Origin: Mesorhizobium sp. M2A.F.Ca.ET.046.03.2.1
Lineage (GTDB): Bacteria; Pseudomonadota; Alphaproteobacteria; Rhizobiales; Rhizobiaceae
DNA: 64,000 bases
Assembly: GCF_003952425.1 (NCBI RefSeq)
Contig: NZ_CP034449.1
Location: 3,720,001 to 3,784,000 of the forward strand
Direction of reading: 5' to 3'
Part shown: piece by piece, positions 57,678 through 64,000 of the stretch
Position numbering within the stretch: position 1 is the stretch's first letter
How the letters are laid out: every line of letters starts with the position of its first letter
The notes under the pieces: generated by a model
What the model was told of the DNA's origin: nothing
The model's database searches: none
The model's input: the letters and a program-made list of their open reading frames with translations, nothing else
Position numbers and translations under genes: made by a program

Positions 57678-59207
57678 TCAACGCGCTCCGTATTTGCGCC
57701 TGTAAGCGGCAATGAAATCGTCGTCGCTACAGATGCAGCGGCCGCTGGAGTCCTTGGCCTTCGGATCGTGCAAGTGAGAGCCAAGGGGGCGCAGAAGATT
57801 CACCCGAGTGCTCGTCGTCGGGCTCATGGGAAACCCCGCACTATGCTTGACCAAATCCGCGGCAAGCATAATCCCGGCAAGCACCGACTGAAAGGCCATC
57901 GGAACCACAGTTCGAACGCGGCGACTTCCTTCGCTAAGCTGGAACACCAGACCGCCGCAGATAGCCTGCTGATAAAAGGAGCGCAGGGGCTGGCCGACAA
58001 ACGGGGCTAGCGGTTCAAACGGCACAGCCATCGCTGTAGCCACGCGAACTACAAAGTCGTTGGGAACTCCGGCATTTGTCTGCAGGAGCGTTTTCACCTG
58101 CTCGTGTGCTTCCGGTATTCCGAGTTCCTCGGCAATCAGCTGGTGCTCGTCCTTGGATTTTCCGGATGGCAGGTACATGCAACAAAGGCAAGCCTGGCCG
58201 TCATCGAAACCATGCCGGGAGATACCGAGATCGTGCTCCTGCATCCAAGCGTTTGCGATCCATCGCGGCAGTGCACCTTGGACAGCCAGACGGTCGGCGG
58301 CGGTGTCAAGCGCCACACCCACTTGGTCTAAGACCCAATTGCCCCGGCGCGCAACATATTCTGCCCACGTCAGAGGGTGCGCCTCGACCTCAAGGCCAGT
58401 CGATCTAAGGGCGGTGGCTGCAAGAACCGCCTTGGACATACCAATCTCCGCCTGGCCGGCCAATGCGTAGCGCTGCAGGTTTGAGAGTTCGATCGCTTCG
58501 TGATCGATTACATGCAGACGACCCTTGAGATCGGGTTGTCTCGCTAGCGCCCAAAGCGAGCCATGGCCTATCGCACCGAGCCCAACGAGGTGGGTTTCGC
58601 CAAGGTCGACTGGGAAGTCGATCGGGCCAGCCTCCCCGGCTTTGGTCTTGTCGTAGCTGCATAGCGAGAGGTCGATGGTTTCGTCCAACTCGGCGCCGGT
58701 CAACTGGGCGGCGAAGATAGTTCGAAAGACGTTGGCGGCGCCGAAGCAACTGGCGGCGCCAGCTCCAAAAGGCAGCAGACTTGGGCCAGAGCCCACCGGG
58801 TCCGTACGCGACAGCTTTGCCGCCCAACCGTCCGATCCCACGAAAAAGATCGGGCACCGGAGTGATGGGCGCGTTACCCCTGCAACGACGCAGACGGTGG
58901 CAGACTTGCCGGAACGCCGGATGCCGACTTTTGGATTGATCGACTTTGCCAAGCGCTCCAGCGCTTGGGCTTGAGAGCTCGCCGCGCTGTCCAGCGGGAG
59001 TATCGCCAGAACCGGGTAGAGCCTAGCGAGCAATCTCACCGCAAGATCTAGTGTCGCCTGGCCTTCGGCGCAGGAAGCGGCCTGATGGTCGAAGGCGACT
59101 GCCACGACCTGCTTTTCAAGAGCTGCTTTGAAGTCTCCCAGATGAAAATCGGCCAGGACCTGAGATGCCGCCGTGGCGGCACGATCGATGAAGTTAGCGA
59201 ATGCCAT
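57678..59207 (-). CDS. E1-like (ThiF-family) ubiquitin-activating protein
   Basis: A 509-residue protein. An unassigned N-terminal domain (1-200) precedes a ThiF/E1 adenylation domain with the nucleotide loop GLGAIG at 209-214, Asp235 in VIDHEAIE and NLQR at 243-246. Candidate catalytic cysteines are C340, C342 and C343 (QACLCCMYLP). It is the last gene of the leftward operon, 3 nt after the JAB gene. By family it should adenylate the C-terminus of the ubiquitin-like protein and pass it to the E2-like partner. The frame is intact. Confidence 0.87.
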   Translation of the reverse strand: MAFANFIDRAATAASQVLADFHLGDFKAALEKQVVAVAFDHQAASCAEGQATLDLAVRLLARLYPVLAILPLDSAASSQAQALERLAKSINPKVGIRRSGKSATVCVVAGVTRPSLRCPIFFVGSDGWAAKLSRTDPVGSGPSLLPFGAGAASCFGAANVFRTIFAAQLTGAELDETIDLSLCSYDKTKAGEAGPIDFPVDLGETHLVGLGAIGHGSLWALARQPDLKGRLHVIDHEAIELSNLQRYALAGQAEIGMSKAVLAATALRSTGLEVEAHPLTWAEYVARRGNWVLDQVGVALDTAADRLAVQGALPRWIANAWMQEHDLGISRHGFDDGQACLCCMYLPSGKSKDEHQLIAEELGIPEAHEQVKTLLQTNAGVPNDFVVRVATAMAVPFEPLAPFVGQPLRSFYQQAICGGLVFQLSEGSRRVRTVVPMAFQSVLAGIMLAADLVKHSAGFPMSPTTSTRVNLLRPLGSHLHDPKAKDSSGRCICSDDDFIAAYRRKYGAR

Positions 59208-59210
59208 TGT

Positions 59211-59699
59211 TCAACTCGATATCATGATCATTCGCGACAGTGCCGCGGGAGGGAGCGCATTCCATTTGGCCTTTTCGTCAAGCCGATAGGCGGCGACCCG
59301 AGCAAAATCGAAAGGCTCGCGGGCGAAATTCGGCACTACCAGCGACAGACACCCAACCGTGGTAGCAACCGCATAAGCGTCGTCCGTCGTCGAATGGTAG
59401 GCGCGGCCCGGATGGCTGTGAATCTGGGCCAAGAGTTTCAGGCCGCTTTTGTAGAGCCAGACATTGAGCCGGTGCAGTTCTTCGGCCGCAACGATCACGC
59501 AAACGCCATCGTTTGTCCGAATGTGACGCTGCGCCGGGATAACCGTCTCTGTTACGGCAAAGTGCCGGTCTTGCTGAACGCCGACCCAGAGCGCCATCCC
59601 CTCATTGCCTTCGCGACCAACTGAGCGCAGATGCCCATGCGTGGTCGAGATGCAGCCGCGCGGGAGAGTCACGATCGTTACATCTCTCAAACCAGTCAT
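59211..59699 (-). CDS. JAB/JAMM-type deubiquitinase-like metallopeptidase
   Basis: A 162-residue Mov34/JAB protein. Zinc ligands and catalytic Glu are visible: E33 in GNEGMALWVG, H94 and H96 in IHSHPGR, and D106/D107 in HSTTDD. The ATG at 59699 overlaps the E2-like gene by 4 nt. In related operons this protein trims or removes the ubiquitin-like modifier; here the modifier ends in Gly-Ala, so trimming may be needed. Intact. Confidence 0.87.
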   Translation of the reverse strand: MTGLRDVTIVTLPRGCISTTHGHLRSVGREGNEGMALWVGVQQDRHFAVTETVIPAQRHIRTNDGVCVIVAAEELHRLNVWLYKSGLKLLAQIHSHPGRAYHSTTDDAYAVATTVGCLSLVVPNFAREPFDFARVAAYRLDEKAKWNALPPAALSRMIMISS

Positions 59700-60313
59700 T
59701 CTTGTATCGCCTGAGGGGATACCACCATTCCTACGATTGCCGGTGGGAGTTGAATCTGCAACTGCTCTATAGGAATGATTCCGTACTTGATGATCTTGTC
59801 CAGGATGAAGGCCAAACAGCCTTCGCCAGAACCCCGATGAAGTAGCCATGGATCACCTGAATGGGCTGGATTGTCGTGGTATTCCCGGACGCCCGCCATG
59901 CACAGGAATGGTTCGTCCTCGGGACTGTTGGCCTGGATGAAGTCCGTCAGCGGCACGGCGTTCTGCTGGATGAGAGCTCCTATCATCTCCGGCGGCGTTC
60001 CGGGCAGCGGCGGACGTCTAAGCATTTTCAGGTATAGATCTTTCCGGGCAATCGGATGACGCGTAAACGGATCGACGAAGACCACGGACGGTGGTCTTAA
60101 GTCGTAGTCGGTGAAGTCGACCTCGCTCGCTGCGCTGATCACCCGTGGTTTTAACTTGAGGCTTGCGAAAATGAAGAAAGCGCGCGGAAAGGTCGCCTCG
60201 ATCAAGAAGCAGCCCTGAGCCCGATAGACATCAGCATATGGCCGGAACCGGCCGATCTCCCGATCAAACTTCGCTCGGGAGACCTCCGGATCCACACTTT
60301 GGGGTTTAGGCAC
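59696..60313 (-). CDS. E2-like conjugating protein of the ubiquitin-like operon
   Basis: A 205-residue protein with no resemblance to housekeeping enzymes. The block FLCMAGVREYHDNPAHSGDPW (key: C138, H146, H151) is conserved-looking and could be an E2 active site; C35 and C166 are other candidates. It lies between the ubiquitin-like gene and the JAB gene, where E2 proteins occur in bacterial ubiquitin-like operons. The assignment rests on this order and on recall of the E2-like families. Intact. Confidence 0.72.
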   Translation of the reverse strand: MPKPQSVDPEVSRAKFDREIGRFRPYADVYRAQGCFLIEATFPRAFFIFASLKLKPRVISAASEVDFTDYDLRPPSVVFVDPFTRHPIARKDLYLKMLRRPPLPGTPPEMIGALIQQNAVPLTDFIQANSPEDEPFLCMAGVREYHDNPAHSGDPWLLHRGSGEGCLAFILDKIIKYGIIPIEQLQIQLPPAIVGMVVSPQAIQE

Positions 60314-60602
60314 CTGCGACGCCCGCCTTCAGGCTGAGGAACAGGGTCACAGTATTCGGGAAACCGAAATCGCCAAGCTTCTTGTCGACGTCGAGCAAGT
60401 TGCCGGCCTCATCCTTCAATTCCCAATTCTCGGCTGGTTGGGCGACATTCTGCGTGTTCTCAAGGGCTTTGGTACGAATGACGTGAAGCGGCTGGTTGGG
60501 ATTGGCTTCGACCTGCGTGGGCTGGCCGTTCACCACCATCGTGATCTCGATCTTGCCCGGCCCGCCGCCGTGATTATCGCCCTTACCCGAATCCTTCGAC
60601 AT
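60306..60602 (-). CDS. Ubiquitin-like protein (DUF2604-type)
   Basis: A 98-residue protein with a charged leader (MSKDSGKGDNHGGGPGK) and a beta-grasp-like domain, KIEITMVVNGQPTQVEANPNQPL to the end. This is the DUF2604 pattern of bacterial ubiquitin-like proteins. The ATG at 60602 follows AGGAG; the frame extends to 60635 without conserved sequence. The tail FLSLKAGVAGA has no diglycine end, so removal of the last Ala would expose Gly. First gene of the operon; it overlaps the E2-like gene by 8 nt. Confidence 0.8.
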   Translation of the reverse strand: MSKDSGKGDNHGGGPGKIEITMVVNGQPTQVEANPNQPLHVIRTKALENTQNVAQPAENWELKDEAGNLLDVDKKLGDFGFPNTVTLFLSLKAGVAGA

Positions 60603-60805
60603 TGTCCTACTCCTGTGGCTTGCCAACCGTCCCACGCCCTGGCGCCCACCTGCGAGTGAGACCGGCGGTCTTCAATCGTTCACCCGGCGCCACGGCCGCG
60701 AGTACGCGAAAGACAGGGGATAAGCTACCGAATCGGTGCTTGCCTTCTTTTATGGGTGACTTGAGCCGCAAGTAAATGGTCTCAAATTGCTCCTCACAAC
60801 TATAA

Positions 60806-62152
<1,347 letters not shown>

Positions 62153-62580
62153 GCGGATTGCCGTGTATTAAACCGCTTTTCCTTTGGCACGCATATTGCG
62201 CCCTATCGGTAAACCTCGTCATGGGCCGGCGGCAATCGCTCGGAGATTGTCGAAATAGCACAATCTGCCGGGGTGACATCCGGCCCGACTAGAGCAGGAC
62301 CTTTCAGATGATGCAGAAAAGCAAGCGGCCATACTCGCGGGGAAATAGTCGCGTCAGGGCTGCATGGACGCTCTTTCCTGGTTGTTTCGGCGACGGACGC
62401 CAACTCTTCAATCGGCACCCGAACCAGTGCCTGGATGTCCAAGGAGCGCCCCTGTTGCGCGTGCCTGGCTGCACCCGCGTGCTGGCTCTCCTCCAAGGCG
62501 ACGCTCGGCGCTGCTGCAGACCGGCGACGAGAACCCAACTTCAAAATTAGCATTCCGAAAACCGAAAGAAGTGAACAGGT
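62153..62580. other. Leader region of the S9 peptidase
   Basis: About 430 nt containing the sigma54 promoter. After it come small frames (62214-62284, 23 codons; and ATG at 62308) that I do not trust as genes. Confidence 0.45.
62185..62200 (+). promoter_or_regulatory. sigma54 (-24/-12) promoter
   Basis: TGGCACGCATATTGCG, a full match to TGGCACG-N4-TTGC. GG (62186-62187) and GC (62198-62199) are ten bases apart. It reads toward the S9 peptidase at 62581, about 370 nt away. Confidence 0.75.
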
Positions 62581-64000
62581 ATGTCCAGGATCGGCGCTTT
62601 GACGCGCGCGGCATGGCGATCGGCAACTCAGACGCTGGCCAAGGGTTCGAAAAGTTTACACCCGACGCTAGCGCCGGCCGATTTCAAGCGCGCACTTACG
62701 ATCAACGATCGATATGGCGGGCTCACTGTCAATGTCCCCAAAATGCCTTTCTGGCTGACCGGGGGTGAAGCCTTCGTCTACCGCCGGACTAGCCACGGCG
62801 AGCAGCAGTTCATGCAGGTCGATGCTGCCACGGGTTTCAAGCGGCCCGCTTTCGATCAGGCGCGTCTGGCGGCAGCGCTAAACAAGGTGAGCCATGAGAG
62901 CTATCAAGCCGGCAATCTTCCGTTCGACCGTTTCGAACTGAGTGAGGATGGTCGCAGGCTCGACTTCCAGATTGAAGACACCCGGTGGAGCTGCGACCTT
63001 GCAAGCTATGACTGTACCAGCACCACATTCGATGCAAGGAAAGGGGACCGTAGGGAGCTCAGCCACCGCTACACGCCGCCAGCGGAGAACAACCCCGACA
63101 AGAGCAACGCGTCGCCCGACGGCAAATGGATCGCCTATATCAAGAACTGCAACGTTTTCCTGCGCAGCGAGGACGGATTGCAGGATGTTCCTCTGAGCCG
63201 GGACGGAGCCGAAGGCAATTGCTACGTCTTTTCGACGCTGAGCTGGTCGCCGGACTCGCGCCACCTCGCCGCTTACCTTGTTCGCCCCGGCTATAGGCGA
63301 GAGGTCCGCTACCTCAATTCATCGACGGACCAGTTGGAGCGGGAATATTCAACAATATTCTATCCCAGGCCGGGCGATGTCCTTCCGCTGCCCCAACCAG
63401 TCCTGTTCGACATTGCCGGCCGGCGCCAGATCGTGATTGACGGTGCCCTCTTCTCGAACGTCTTCGAACTTTCCCCTCTCCGGTGGTGGGCGGACAGCCG
63501 CGGCTTCACTTTCGAATATAACCAGCGCGGGCATCAGCTCTATCGCTTGGTCGAGGTAGACGCCGCCTCGGGCCGCGGGCGCTCCCTGATCGATGAGACC
63601 AGCGAGACATTCGTGGATTATTTGCCGCTGGGGCATGGCCAGGAGGATGCCGGAAAAATCTTCCGTTACGATGTCGATGACGGGAAGGAGATCATCTGGG
63701 CATCAGAGCGCGACGGGTATGAGCATTTGTATCTTTTCAACGGCCGGACAGGCGCGCTCGAAAACCAGATCACCCGAGGTGAGTGGGTCGTCCGGAGGGT
63801 CAACCATGTCGATCCGGTGAAGCGTCAGATCTGGTTCGAGGCGAGCGGGATGAACTCGCAGGAGGACCCCTATTGGGTCCATGCTTACCGCATCGGCTTT
63901 GACGGCAAGGGACTGACTGCACTGACGCCCGAACCGGCCAACCACCATATCGAGTTCTCGCCTGACAGGCGCTATTATGTCGATCTCTGGTCACGCATCG
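62581..64000 (+). CDS. S9 (dipeptidyl peptidase IV-like) peptidase, cut by window edge
   Basis: The frame is open from the ATG at 62581 to the window end (473 codons). The sequence is an N-terminal beta-propeller of the DPP IV kind: FELSEDGRRLDFQIED, SNASPDGKWIAYIKNCNVFLRSEDG, LSWSPDSRHLAAYLVRPGYRREVRY, WASERDGYEHLYLF and PDRRYYVDLWSRI. The hydrolase domain with the catalytic Ser would follow outside the window. The start region (ALTRAAWRSATQTLAKGS) has no clear signal peptide. The start is weakly supported (GAAAGAAGTGAACAGGT upstream). Confidence 0.85.
   Translation, partial: MSRIGALTRAAWRSATQTLAKGSKSLHPTLAPADFKRALTINDRYGGLTVNVPKMPFWLTGGEAFVYRRTSHGEQQFMQVDAATGFKRPAFDQARLAAALNKVSHESYQAGNLPFDRFELSEDGRRLDFQIEDTRWSCDLASYDCTSTTFDARKGDRRELSHRYTPPAENNPDKSNASPDGKWIAYIKNCNVFLRSEDGLQDVPLSRDGAEGNCYVFSTLSWSPDSRHLAAYLVRPGYRREVRYLNSSTDQLEREYSTIFYPRPGDVLPLPQPVLFDIAGRRQIVIDGALFSNVFELSPLRWWADSRGFTFEYNQRGHQLYRLVEVDAASGRGRSLIDETSETFVDYLPLGHGQEDAGKIFRYDVDDGKEIIWASERDGYEHLYLFNGRTGALENQITRGEWVVRRVNHVDPVKRQIWFEASGMNSQEDPYWVHAYRIGFDGKGLTALTPEPANHHIEFSPDRRYYVDLWSRI

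Overview
The window looks like part of a Mesorhizobium symbiosis island of the ICEMlSym kind. The reasons are a rhizobial type III secretion system (nolBTUV, rhcN, rhcC1, rhcC2, nolX, ttsI), a nod box, the vitamin cluster nadABC-bioBFDAZ with divergent panBC, a LuxR/LuxI pair, a conjugation module (RdfS-like protein, TraF, lytic transglycosylase, RlxS-type relaxase), a gibberellin-operon remnant, sigma54/NifA-type promoters and many decayed transposases. The sequence was read by eye and no database search was run.

Layout. 1-6831: T3SS genes; rhcN-nolV-nolU-nolT-nolB run leftward, rhcC1 and a frameshifted nolX run rightward, with tts boxes. 6832-7886: IS66 remnant and no gene. 7887-13036: a one-carbon/SAM cassette (ArsR-type stub, frameshifted glyA, metK, adenosine kinase, threonine dehydrogenase) lying between the two halves of the T3SS. 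13037-14364: degraded integrase. 14365-17484: nod box and tts box, ttsI, rhcC2 and a CpaD-like lipoprotein. 17568-25775: acyltransferase, porin, small membrane protein, hemN pseudogene and MFS exporter. 25949-37437: bioZADFB, nadCBA and nrtR leftward, panBC rightward, with a probable NrtR operator at nadA. 37536-38980: quorum-sensing pair. 39-45 kb: small hypotheticals and decayed genes (Crp/Fnr, dctA with an internal deletion, DsbA-like). 44886-45886: frameshifted ArdC-like antirestriction gene. 46044-48474: groESL with CIRCE and a protease stub. 49479-53618: conjugation module. 53974-57445: AAA ATPase and subtilase genes, both damaged. 57678-60602: a four-gene ubiquitin-like conjugation operon (Ubl, E2-like, JAB peptidase, E1-like). 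60818-62152: fused remnant of kaurene synthase and idi. 62581-64000: start of an S9 peptidase behind a sigma54/NifA-type promoter.

How it works together. NodD acting on the nod box would make TtsI, which would switch on the T3SS through tts boxes. NAD, biotin and pantothenate genes would free the symbiont from host supply. LuxR/LuxI and the RdfS-TraF-RlxS module belong to element excision and transfer. The ubiquitin-like operon is the most novel cargo. It is intact, whereas its AAA-protease neighbour is decayed and is flanked by two copies of a relaxase 3' end.

Many genes carry single-base frameshifts (nolX, glyA, AAA ATPase, ardC, Crp/Fnr) or multiple lesions (hemN, dctA, idi). Lesions with several hits are true decay. 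Single lesions in short homopolymers (nolX T5, ATPase G7) could be sequencing errors and should be checked against reads.
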